From the NCBI GenBank assembly GCA_036924855.1, contig JBAGRP010000001.1, forward strand, positions 4,154,001 to 4,218,000: 64,000 nt of DNA. The letters are read 5' to 3'. Below the pieces are notes generated by a model. That model was not told the origin of the DNA, made no database searches, and saw nothing but the letters and a program-made list of their open reading frames with translations. The translations under genes were made by a program, and so were the position numbers. This DNA comes from Nitrobacteraceae bacterium AZCC 2146. GTDB taxonomy: Bacteria > Pseudomonadota > Alphaproteobacteria > Rhizobiales > Xanthobacteraceae. This document shows positions 55,358 to 63,241 of this stretch, one piece after another. The number at the start of each line of letters is the position of its first letter. The first letter of the stretch is position 1.

Positions 55358-55863
55358 GCCACGCTCGGCATTCCAACGAATGACGAGCCTTAGCGCCCCA
55401 GGGCGCGACCATCCTGAAAACGAAAGTCCGCGATAGAGCGTTGCCTACGGCCATTTTATCCGAAACGCTCTTCGTCTGCAGCGCAAGCGTCAAGACAAGT
55501 AGTGCTCGCCCAATCTCTAGCGTGGTGCAAAACGTAGACTAGTCATGAAATCCGCAACTGTGCGGCGATCCCGGGCAAGACGATTCCCCGACGGCAGTGG
55601 TCGGCGAGAACTGAAGACGCCGCGAATTGATTGAGGGCCTTGCCTCACGAATCTCTCAGAGGGATCGCGCCCCGCTCGCTGCCGACCTGGTCCAGCTGCG
55701 CCGCTTGTTAGGACCGCCCCCCCGGCGGGCAACCAGGAGGGGCAGGCCAGCGCCCTTGCCCCTCGGAATACTCGCCACACCCGCGGCGCAGCGCCACATG
55801 CTGTTGTGGTGCACCCGGCAGCCGACACATCTGCGATCGCCGCCTGAAGAGGGTGCCGCGCGC
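55358..55863. other. Intergenic stretch before tRNA-Arg, no gene seen
   Basis: 506 bp without a supported gene. It contains an AGGGGCA/TGCCCCT hairpin (55738-55744 / 55757-55763) and a C-run near 55717. The open frames on both strands lack family features. Confidence 0.5.
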
Positions 55864-55982
55864 TCCAGTCGAGCCATTTTCACGCTTTTCCGGCCATTCC
55901 GGGCGTTGCCGCCGCCGGGGCAATCGGCTAAATGAGCCTTACGCACCCGTAGCTCAGCTGGATAGAGCGTTGCCCTCCGAAG
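55864..55982 (+). repeat. Right copy of 119-bp direct repeat
   Basis: Matches 45877-45995 at 117 of 119 positions, covering 79 bp upstream of the tRNA and its first 40 bases. It is the right boundary of the putative island and includes the tRNA promoter region. Confidence 0.9.
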
Positions 55983-56019
55983 GCAAAGGTCACACGTTCG
56001 AATCGTGTCGGGTGCGCCA
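55943..56019 (+). tRNA. tRNA-Arg (anticodon CCG)
   Basis: A full cloverleaf: acceptor GCACCCG/CGGGTGC, D arm GCTC-AGCTGGATA-GAGC, anticodon stem TTGCC/GGCAA with loop CTCCGAA (anticodon CCG), T arm ACACG-TTCGAAT-CGTGT, discriminator G and encoded CCA. The 5' half is duplicated at 45956. Confidence 0.96.
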
Positions 56020-56218
56020 TATTCCCACCATTCAGAACAAAACTGCGAACTCACTCAAGCGCTTATTCAAGTCGCACCTCTGTTCCCTGCGGTGAAATGG
56101 CGTCGATGGGCCTGGTCGGATTTCATGACCGTAAGGCCATCGACTATCGCAGCCCGGTTTGACGGTCCAATTCTTGCTAGAAAACTGCCAAAATCGGCCA
56201 TCAACTGGGATCGAAAAG

Positions 56219-57202
56219 ATGCCTGCTGATCCATCCCATCGAACGGCGTCCGGCGAACAAAAGCATCACGGAAAGCGTTCGGTTGGCCCGGTCCGCCGTA
56301 TTCGCCCACCGCGGCTCTATGTCTACTTCGACGCCATCATCCGCCATGGTTCGATCCGCAGCGCGGCCAAGGCTTTGCGGATCGCGTCTTCCGCGCTCAA
56401 TCGACGCGTTCTCGATCTGGAGCAGGAGCTCGGCACGATCCTTTTCGACCGGTTGCAGAGCGGGGTGCGCCTGACGGCGGCGGGCGAGGCCTTTGCGGCT
56501 CATGTGCGCCGAACCCTGAGCGATCTCGATCGGTTTGGCGATCAGATCCAGGGGCTCCAGGGTCTGATGAGCGGCCACGTCGCGATCGCGGCCGCCGAGT
56601 CGGCCGCCGTCGATCTTGTTCCGGGTGTCGTCGCCGCCTTCCAGCGCAAGCATGCGGGCGTCCGCTTCACGGTTTCGGTCGGCGTCCCCCGCACGTTGCT
56701 GTCTGATCTTCTGGAAGACCGTGTCGATATGATCCTCACTCACGAACGTCCGGACCATCCCGACGTCGTCGTGCTGGCAGCCGCACCCAAATCCTTCTGC
56801 GCCCTGATGCATCCGGATCACCCGCTCGCCGCACGTCTGCAGGTGCAATTGCGCGACTGCCAGGATTTTCCGATCGTTCTGGCGGATGACGCGCTCGCCG
56901 GCCGTTCGCTCATCGAAACCAGCCTGGCGAAAAGTTCGCTGCAGCTTGCGCCGGTTCTCGTCACCAATATGGTCGAGGTAATGAAGCAATATGTCCGTAC
57001 CAGCAACGCCATCTGCTTTCAGTTTCGCGTCGGGCCGGTCGCCGAAGTGAAAGGGGATCTGATCGCGAAGCCGCTGGCCGATCCCGAGCTGTCGAAAGCC
57101 AGCCTGATGTTGGCAACCCGCCGCGGTCGCGTGCTGCCGCCTAGCGCGGCTTCATTCTGCGAGGATCTCCGGGCGCTGCTGAAGGAAACCGCATCGCTCT
57201 GA
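56219..57202 (+). CDS. LysR-type regulator of the amidohydrolase cluster
   Basis: 327 residues from ATG 56219. HTH (LYVYFDAIIRHGSIRSAAKALRI, SSALNRRVLDLEQELG) is preceded by a 48-residue Arg/His-rich extension. It lies 96 bp upstream of the NMT1-type importer on the same strand and resembles the LysR at 36635. It probably activates the operon with the heterocycle as effector (inference). Confidence 0.87.
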   Translation: MPADPSHRTASGEQKHHGKRSVGPVRRIRPPRLYVYFDAIIRHGSIRSAAKALRIASSALNRRVLDLEQELGTILFDRLQSGVRLTAAGEAFAAHVRRTLSDLDRFGDQIQGLQGLMSGHVAIAAAESAAVDLVPGVVAAFQRKHAGVRFTVSVGVPRTLLSDLLEDRVDMILTHERPDHPDVVVLAAAPKSFCALMHPDHPLAARLQVQLRDCQDFPIVLADDALAGRSLIETSLAKSSLQLAPVLVTNMVEVMKQYVRTSNAICFQFRVGPVAEVKGDLIAKPLADPELSKASLMLATRRGRVLPPSAASFCEDLRALLKETASL

Positions 57203-57298
57203 TTTGGGCATCATCACGCGCTGTTTTTTGCGCTATGGGTCCGCGTCGCCGCTTCACTATTGATGGACTCCTTCAGATGAGCAGGGAGAGAGCACATC

Positions 57299-58258
57299 AT
57301 GCGGCCTTTCATCAAATTGCTGGCGTCGATTGGAATACTCCTTGCGGGCACCGCGCTGAGCCACGCAGCGGAGTCCGTGACGTTACGGTTGAAGTGGCTG
57401 AACCAGGCGCAGTTTGCCGGCTACTATGTTGCCAAGGACAAAGGCTATTACAGCTCCGCCGGACTCGACGTCTCGATCCAGCCTGGTGGCCCGGATTTTC
57501 CTGCGGTGCAAATGGTGGCCGGTGGCAGCGAGCAATTCGGTGTCACCGGTGCGGACCAGATATTGATCGCGCGGAGCAAGGGTGTTCCTGTGGTGGCGCT
57601 CGCCGTGATCTATCGCGAGAGCCCGTTCGTTCTGTTTGCGCTCAAGAAATCCGGCATTACAAAGGCCACTGAATTTGGCGGGCGCAACATCGGTCTCAAG
57701 ATCGGCGGCAGCGAAGAACTGATCTATCGGGCCATTCTGAAGAGCGCGAATGTCGATAAAGGCGCGCTTCATGAGGTGCCGGTCAAATTCGATTTGTCGC
57801 CGCTACTGACCGGGCAAGTCGATGTGTGGCCGGGTTATGTGATCAACGAGGTCATCGCAGCCGAGGAAAAGGGCTTTGATGTCTCGGTCATCAAACCGGT
57901 CGACTACGGTGTACGCATGTATGCGGACACGCTGTTCACCACCGAGCGCATGCTCAAGGAGCAGCCCGAGCTGGTCAAGAAATTCGTCGCCGCGACCATT
58001 CATGGCTGGTCTGACGCGGTTGCCGATGCCGACGCGGCGGCGCGCACGACGGTCAAGTTCGGCAACAAGCTCGACTACGCCCATGAACTGGCCATGATGA
58101 AGGCCAGCATTCCGCTGATCAAAGCCGGATCGGCCCCGATCGGGGTCTCCCAACGGGCTGACTGGGAAGACTTGCAGAAGATGCTGCTCGAAGCCGGCTT
58201 TCAGAAGACCGGCGTCGAGGTGAGCAAGGCTTTCACCAATGACGATCTGCCGAAGTGA
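57299..58258 (+). CDS. NMT1/THI5-like ABC substrate-binding protein
   Basis: 319 residues. A Sec signal (about 1-23, ALSHA-A) precedes LRLKWLNQAQFAGYYVAKDKGYY, SIQPGGPDFPAVQ, NIGLKIGG and LSPLLTGQVDVWPGYV. Pyrimidine-precursor receptors share this fold. Likely binds cyanurate, barbiturate or a related ring because the ring-opening enzyme is in the same operon. GGGAGAG precedes the ATG. Confidence 0.88.
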   Translation: MRPFIKLLASIGILLAGTALSHAAESVTLRLKWLNQAQFAGYYVAKDKGYYSSAGLDVSIQPGGPDFPAVQMVAGGSEQFGVTGADQILIARSKGVPVVALAVIYRESPFVLFALKKSGITKATEFGGRNIGLKIGGSEELIYRAILKSANVDKGALHEVPVKFDLSPLLTGQVDVWPGYVINEVIAAEEKGFDVSVIKPVDYGVRMYADTLFTTERMLKEQPELVKKFVAATIHGWSDAVADADAAARTTVKFGNKLDYAHELAMMKASIPLIKAGSAPIGVSQRADWEDLQKMLLEAGFQKTGVEVSKAFTNDDLPK

Positions 58259-59082
58259 ATCGCGTCAACGTGGCGATGCATGATGTGAATATACCCGCGG
58301 TCACGAGCCTCGCCAGTAAAAGCGGCGCTCTGGTCGTCGTCGACGACGTTCGGATCAGATTTGGCGAGATCGATGCGGCAGGTCCGATTTCGTTCTCCGT
58401 CGCGAGCGGTGAATTCGTGTCCCTGCTGGGCCCCAGCGGATGCGGCAAGTCCAGCCTGCTGCGCGCGATTGCCGGGCTGGTGCCCATCGCCAGCGGATCG
58501 CTGACCATCGCGGGACAGCCGTCTGGCGTCGCCGCAGCGATGCAGGTCGGCCTGATGTTCCAGAAGCCGTTGCTGCTGCCGTGGCGGACCGCGCTTCAAA
58601 ACATTGTACTGCCGGCGGAGATTGCGCTGCGCAGTCCTGGCACGGTCGGCCGATCCGAACGTATACAGGCACTCAATCTGTTGCAGCTGGTCGGGCTTTC
58701 GGATTTTGTCGACACGTATCCACACCAGCTTTCCGGCGGCATGCAACAGCGCGTGGCACTCGCGCGCACGCTGATGTCGGCCCCTGATATCCTCTTGCTG
58801 GATGAGCCATTCGGCGCGCTGGACGAATTCACCCGCGAAACCTTGAACGAGCAACTGCTATCGATCTGGCATTCTGGCGCGACGCGGATCAAAGCGATCA
58901 TCATGGTCACCCACTCTATACCGGAGGCGGTCGCCATGTCCGACAGCATCATAGTGCTGAGCGCGCGGCCGGCACGTTTGCTTGACGTCATCACGGTGCA
59001 GCTGCCGCATCCGCGCGATCCTGCGGATACCGAATTCGCACGGACCCTCGGCGCAACTCGAACTGCGGCGAAGCCGTCATGA
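58255..59082 (+). CDS. NMT1-type ABC transporter ATPase
   Basis: 275 residues. Starts with GTG in a GTGA overlap. Walker A GPSGCGKSS, FQKPLLLPWRTALQN, LSGGMQQR and LLLDEPFGALDEF. It energises the adjoining permease. Confidence 0.88.
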   Translation: MNRVNVAMHDVNIPAVTSLASKSGALVVVDDVRIRFGEIDAAGPISFSVASGEFVSLLGPSGCGKSSLLRAIAGLVPIASGSLTIAGQPSGVAAAMQVGLMFQKPLLLPWRTALQNIVLPAEIALRSPGTVGRSERIQALNLLQLVGLSDFVDTYPHQLSGGMQQRVALARTLMSAPDILLLDEPFGALDEFTRETLNEQLLSIWHSGATRIKAIIMVTHSIPEAVAMSDSIIVLSARPARLLDVITVQLPHPRDPADTEFARTLGATRTAAKPS

Positions 59083-59813
59083 ATCGTGCGATTCTGGTGC
59101 CCTGCGGTTTCTTTTTCGGTCTTGTGCTGGCGTGGCAGGCACTGGTGATCGCCGCAGCGATTCCGGAATACCTCCTGCCGTCCCCGCTGGTCATTGTCCG
59201 TAGCCTTGAAAAATCTCTGTTGATCGAGATCGGCTACACGGCCGGCGAAGCGTTGTGCGGCTTCGTCATTGCAAGCACGCTGGCATTTGCCGGTGCCGTC
59301 CTGTTCGTCCGGTTCAGAATAATTGAACAAGGCCTGTTTCCACTGGCCATCACCCTGAAAACCACGCCGATCGTCGCGATCGCGCCGCTGCTGGTGCTGT
59401 GGCTCGGCACCGGTTGGTGGTCGAAGGTCGCGGCCGCGACGCTGATTTCGTTTTTTCCGGTACTGGTGAATACTGTCAAAGGACTCAAGGCGCCGGAAGC
59501 CGATTTTCAGGATCTGTTCCGCACCATGCGCGCAGACCAGTCGCAGATATTTCGCAAGCTGCGCGTGCCATATTGCCTGCCGTACTTCTTCTCCGCGCTG
59601 AAGATTTCGTCGTCGCTGGCCATCGTCGGCGCCATCGTCGGAGAGTTCGTGGGTGCCGAACACGGGCTCGGCTATCTGATCGTGATTTCCTCGGCCCATC
59701 TTGAAACCGCCACGGTGTTCCAGGCGATCGGTGCCGCAGCGCTGATCGGGATTGCGATGTTCTATGCGCTCGAATTTCTGGAAAGGCGCATCGTGTTCTG
59801 GCACCAGATCTAA
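59079..59813 (+). CDS. NMT1-type ABC transporter permease
   Basis: 244 residues, about six membrane helices, ATGA overlap with the ATPase. The coupling loop is LFRTMRADQSQIFRKLRVPYCLPYFF. It is followed 15 bp later by the amidohydrolase, so importer and enzyme are co-transcribed. Confidence 0.88.
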   Translation: MNRAILVPCGFFFGLVLAWQALVIAAAIPEYLLPSPLVIVRSLEKSLLIEIGYTAGEALCGFVIASTLAFAGAVLFVRFRIIEQGLFPLAITLKTTPIVAIAPLLVLWLGTGWWSKVAAATLISFFPVLVNTVKGLKAPEADFQDLFRTMRADQSQIFRKLRVPYCLPYFFSALKISSSLAIVGAIVGEFVGAEHGLGYLIVISSAHLETATVFQAIGAAALIGIAMFYALEFLERRIVFWHQI

Positions 59814-59828
59814 CCACGAGTGACTTAC

Positions 59829-60947
59829 ATGCCCTATCGTACCGATATCTTCCGCATCGCCATGGCAGGACCCGCCGATCTCACCGGGCTCACCAGCCTG
59901 ATCGAGGAAGGCGCGCTTGATCCGCTCCATATCGTGGCAATCCTGGTCAAGACCGAAGGCAACGGCGGCGTGAACGATTTCACCCGCGAGTACACCTGCA
60001 CCGCCATTGCGACGACGCTGGCTCCTTACCTGCGCAGCACCCCCGTTGAGGTGGAGCACCGCGTTGCCATTGTCGTGTCCGGCGGTACCGAGGGTATCTT
60101 GAGTCCGCACGCCGCCATCTTCGCTCGCGTGCCCACGCCAGCCGCATTCCGCCAGAGCAATGGGCGAGCTGTCAGTAAGCGCCTCGCGATCGGTATCGCT
60201 GCGACCCGTGATTTTCTGCCTCACGAGATCGGGCGCGCACCGCAAATCGATGCGACCACCGCTGCCGTCAAGGCGGCGATGCTGAATGCCGGCATATCGT
60301 CTGCCGAGGACGTGCATTGGGTGCAGGTGAAATGCCCGCTTCTGACTGCCGACAGGGTTCAGGCGGCGCGCCGCGCCGGCCACGAGCCGGTGACAGAAAC
60401 GGCGTATAAGTCGATGGCTTATTCTCGCGGTGCCTCTGCGCTTGGCGTCGCGGTTGCCATGGGCGAGATCACAGCCCCCGTTCCCGATGAGGCCGTGCTG
60501 CTGGATTGGTCGCTATCCTCCGGGGTTGCTTCAGCGTCGGCTGGAATCGAATTGAAGAACAATATTGTTATCGTGCTGGGCAATTCCGAGGAGGCTACCG
60601 GGGATAGCATCATCGCGCATGCGGTGATGCAGGACGCGATCGACGTGCCCGCTGTGATTGCAGCTTTGAGTCGTGTCGGAGGTTGTGCCGCCGACGGGAC
60701 GATGATCGACGCATCGAGAATCATCAACGTACTGGCTAAGGCCGATCCTGCCCCCGACGGCATGGTGCGCGGCTGGCGTCACACCATGCTGGACGATACC
60801 GATATCTCGGCCACCCGCCACGCTCGCGCTGCCGTTGGCGGGGTGATCGCGGGGGTGATCGGCTGTCCGGCAGTTTTTGTATCCGGAGGCGCCGAGCATC
60901 AGGGTCCACCGGGCGGCGGCCCTGTCGCCGTGATTTCGCGAATTTAA
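59829..60947 (+). CDS. Ring-opening amidohydrolase (cyanuric acid hydrolase/barbiturase family)
   Basis: 372 residues, the family length. Three repeated units carry the Lys/Ser pairs: K41 (VKTEGNG) with S84 (SGGTEG); VQVKCPLL with SSGVASAS; and a third with SGGAEHQGPPGGGP. These motifs match AtzD/TrzD and barbiturase, which hydrolyse a ring amide of cyanuric acid or barbituric acid. The close link to an NMT1-type importer and LysR gene suggests uptake and ring opening as a nitrogen source. No biuret or allophanate hydrolase is in the window, so later steps are elsewhere or the substrate differs. GTG 59820 is an alternative start. Confidence 0.9.
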   Translation: MPYRTDIFRIAMAGPADLTGLTSLIEEGALDPLHIVAILVKTEGNGGVNDFTREYTCTAIATTLAPYLRSTPVEVEHRVAIVVSGGTEGILSPHAAIFARVPTPAAFRQSNGRAVSKRLAIGIAATRDFLPHEIGRAPQIDATTAAVKAAMLNAGISSAEDVHWVQVKCPLLTADRVQAARRAGHEPVTETAYKSMAYSRGASALGVAVAMGEITAPVPDEAVLLDWSLSSGVASASAGIELKNNIVIVLGNSEEATGDSIIAHAVMQDAIDVPAVIAALSRVGGCAADGTMIDASRIINVLAKADPAPDGMVRGWRHTMLDDTDISATRHARAAVGGVIAGVIGCPAVFVSGGAEHQGPPGGGPVAVISRI

Positions 60948-61032
60948 CGACCACCAATAAAGACAGAGGAGTTTCGCGAACAACCAAACGTGCGTCGGAA
61001 AAATTATAAAGTAATATCAATTACAGCCGCAC

Positions 61033-61458
61033 TTATTTGATCTTGACGGTGATCTTGTCCGAGATGACCGGCGGGCTGAAGGGATAATGGCCGCCATCGC
61101 CGAGCACGAGCTGGAGCGTATGCTTGCCGGGTGGCAATTCGATGCGCGCCTCGGTCTGACCCGCCCCGAAATGAAGATGGGACTTGTCCTGAGGGATCGG
61201 CTCTTTTGGGTCGAGTGGGTCGGCCACATCAATCAGCAGATGATGGTGGCCACTGTTCTGAAAATTATCGCCCGCGTGAGTCACCCCCATGTTGCGCAGA
61301 CCGAAACGACACCAGAACCCCCCTTTGATCGTCGCGCCATCCTGCGGCCAGACGAAATACAGAACCGCATCCTTCGGCGCTGGTTTGCCCTGGGCGTGGA
61401 CTGCAAATGGCAGGGAGGTCAGCGCCGCGGACAGAACGATCAGCCGGGTGATCTTCAT
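61033..61458 (-). CDS. DUF4399 secreted protein
   Basis: 141 residues. Signal peptide to HAQ (about 23), then the DUF4399 domain: FVWPQDGATIKGGFWCRFGLRNMGV, GHHHLLID, PQDKSHLHFGAGQTEARI and LPPGKHTLQLVLGD. Periplasmic; role unknown. It follows the cyclase-FGE gene after 25 bp on the same strand, so probably co-transcribed. The His-rich GHHHLLID and HLHFG could bind a metal. Confidence 0.85.
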   Translation of the reverse strand: MKITRLIVLSAALTSLPFAVHAQGKPAPKDAVLYFVWPQDGATIKGGFWCRFGLRNMGVTHAGDNFQNSGHHHLLIDVADPLDPKEPIPQDKSHLHFGAGQTEARIELPPGKHTLQLVLGDGGHYPFSPPVISDKITVKIK

Positions 61459-61483
61459 GACGCATCCAATTCTGAGGCCGGGC

Positions 61484-63013
61484 CTAGGGCGAAATAGCCA
61501 CGCGGAAGCCATGGGTCGGATATCGCACGTTGGTGTCGTAACTATCGCGGTTAGCCGGACGGACATAACGCGCGTCATTTTTCCATGAGCCGGACCGAAT
61601 GACGTGCGAAACGCAGTCACTCTCGACCCACGCCGAGCCGTCCAGCGGGGCCCCCTGATAGTTCTTGTGGCCACAGTCCTCCACCCACTGATCGATGCCG
61701 CCGCCCATATCGTAGAGTCCAAACGGATTTGGCTTGAAGCTGCCGATCTTGACCGGCTGTTCGGCGGCAGCGATGTCAGTGCAGTTCTTGCAATTGGCCA
61801 TGCCGGACTGGAACTGGTCGCCCCACCAGTACTTCGTTTGCGTGCCGCCGCGCGCGGCATATTCCCATTCGGCTTCGGTCGGGAGTCGGTAAGCCTTTCG
61901 CGTCACGCCTGCGAGCCAGGCGACAAACTGTTTTGCATCGCTCCAGCTCACATTCGTAACAGGCGCATCGTCTTTACCCGACGCCACGAAGCCGCATGCC
62001 TTGGCAGCGGCACACTCATTCCATTCGCGAACCGTGATCGGGTATTTGCTCATCGCAAACGGCTTGATCGTGACCTGATGTATCGGCTTTTCTGAAATAT
62101 CGTCGTTGCTGCCCATCGCGAAGCTCCCACCACGAAGCGCGACCATTTCGGGTTCCCTGACAGACGGCGGTGTTATGGGCGGCGTGGCAGGCGCCACAAG
62201 GGGCGCAGGCTGCGGTTGAGGCGCCGCTTGTTGGGCGGTGGGCGCCGGTGACGGAAGCTTCTTCGGCGCCTCTGCCGGATTCGAAATGGGGGCTAGCGCC
62301 TGATCGCCCACTTTGCCGCGCGGTTGAATGATATTGACAAAGTACCAGAGAGCACCGCCCGCAAGGGCCAGCAAGGCGACGCCCAACAATGCAATCAGGA
62401 AATTCTCACGCCGCTTCCGGGCCTTGTTGAAGGCGGCCGGATCAGGAAGCACCCGGTAAACTCGCACCGGGTCGGTGATGTTCTTTATTTTGCGATCTCC
62501 GAGCGATTGATAGCCGCAAACAAGCTTGTGCTTGATCTGCTCGTAAACGCCTCCCGAGATGTAGACCTGCCCCGGATCGGCAATGCCCTCCAGGCGCGCC
62601 GCGATGTTGACGCCGTCCCCGTAGACGTCGTCTTGTTCAATGATGACGTCACCGAGATTGACGCCAATTCGATACGAGATCCAAAAGTTCTTTGGCTGCG
62701 ACGCGTTCCGCCCGATCATGCTTTGCTGGATAACGATACCGCATCGGACGGCTTCCACGGGACTGTCGAAAATCGCAATGAAGCCATCGCCCGTGGTTTT
62801 GACGAGCCTGCCGTCGTGCTCCGCGATGGTTGGCTCGATCAGTTCGCGCTCGATCCGCTTCACACGCGCATGCGTTCCTTCTTCGTCCAACTCCATAAGG
62901 CGGCTGTAACCGGAAATGTCGCCGACGACGATCGCCGCGAGACGGCGCGGCGTTGCGCCGCGCGGAGGCTCGGAGTTTTTGGCGGACTTGATGTCACGAA
63001 TCTCGCCGCGCAT
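61484..63013 (-). CDS. Adenylate cyclase fused to FGE/SUMF1-type domain
   Basis: 509 residues. Class III cyclase domain at 24-190, with metal Asp D32 (VVGDISGYS) and D76 (TTGDGFIAIF), plus VYGDGVNIAARLE. A membrane helix (205-229), a Pro/Ala-rich linker (240-285) and a C-terminal formylglycine-generating-enzyme/SUMF1 domain (about 287-509; RGGSFAMGS, YRLPTEAEWEYAARGG, GLYDMGGGIDQWVEDCG, RSGSWKND, GFRVA). So a cytosolic cAMP-making module is tied to a periplasmic sensor-like domain. Whether the FGE part is an enzyme or a ligand sensor is unknown. Confidence 0.9.
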   Translation of the reverse strand: MRGEIRDIKSAKNSEPPRGATPRRLAAIVVGDISGYSRLMELDEEGTHARVKRIERELIEPTIAEHDGRLVKTTGDGFIAIFDSPVEAVRCGIVIQQSMIGRNASQPKNFWISYRIGVNLGDVIIEQDDVYGDGVNIAARLEGIADPGQVYISGGVYEQIKHKLVCGYQSLGDRKIKNITDPVRVYRVLPDPAAFNKARKRRENFLIALLGVALLALAGGALWYFVNIIQPRGKVGDQALAPISNPAEAPKKLPSPAPTAQQAAPQPQPAPLVAPATPPITPPSVREPEMVALRGGSFAMGSNDDISEKPIHQVTIKPFAMSKYPITVREWNECAAAKACGFVASGKDDAPVTNVSWSDAKQFVAWLAGVTRKAYRLPTEAEWEYAARGGTQTKYWWGDQFQSGMANCKNCTDIAAAEQPVKIGSFKPNPFGLYDMGGGIDQWVEDCGHKNYQGAPLDGSAWVESDCVSHVIRSGSWKNDARYVRPANRDSYDTNVRYPTHGFRVAISP

Positions 63014-63241
63014 TACTCAGCGCCTCTAGCGATCGAAACACGGACTTCGCGGGTGAGCCGTCGGCGTTCATCGCCACCTGCGGCCAGTCGGCACAAACGC
63101 TACGCCTAACAACTCGCCCAGACAATTGCTTCAAACTGTCAATGCAGGTTCCCAATAGGTCAGTGTGGCTGCCGGATGGGAGAGGATGCGCCCGAGGCAA
63201 CCGCAGGACGGCGTAAGCCGATCCCGCTCAGGCAGCTGCGT
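63014..63241. other. Intergenic region between two leftward genes, no gene seen
   Basis: 228 bp. It should contain the promoter of the cyclase-FGE gene. No strong dyad or coding sign by eye. Confidence 0.4.

Larger units (their letters stand above)
45996..55982. mobile_element. Putative 10-kb genomic island at tRNA-Arg(CCG)
   Basis: Bounded by direct repeats that end in the anticodon loop of tRNA-Arg(CCG). The cargo is an operon of transport and catabolic genes with its LysR regulator. No integrase gene is seen inside, so it is either a remnant or a segment that arrived by another route. Because the repeated part is the 5' half plus upstream DNA rather than the usual 3' half, the element seems to have supplied a new tRNA front end at its right side. 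Seen: repeats. Inferred: island. Confidence 0.5.

Noticed and set aside
58596..60383. A 595-codon open frame on the minus strand
   Set aside because: It covers three well-supported plus-strand genes and has shadow-type composition.
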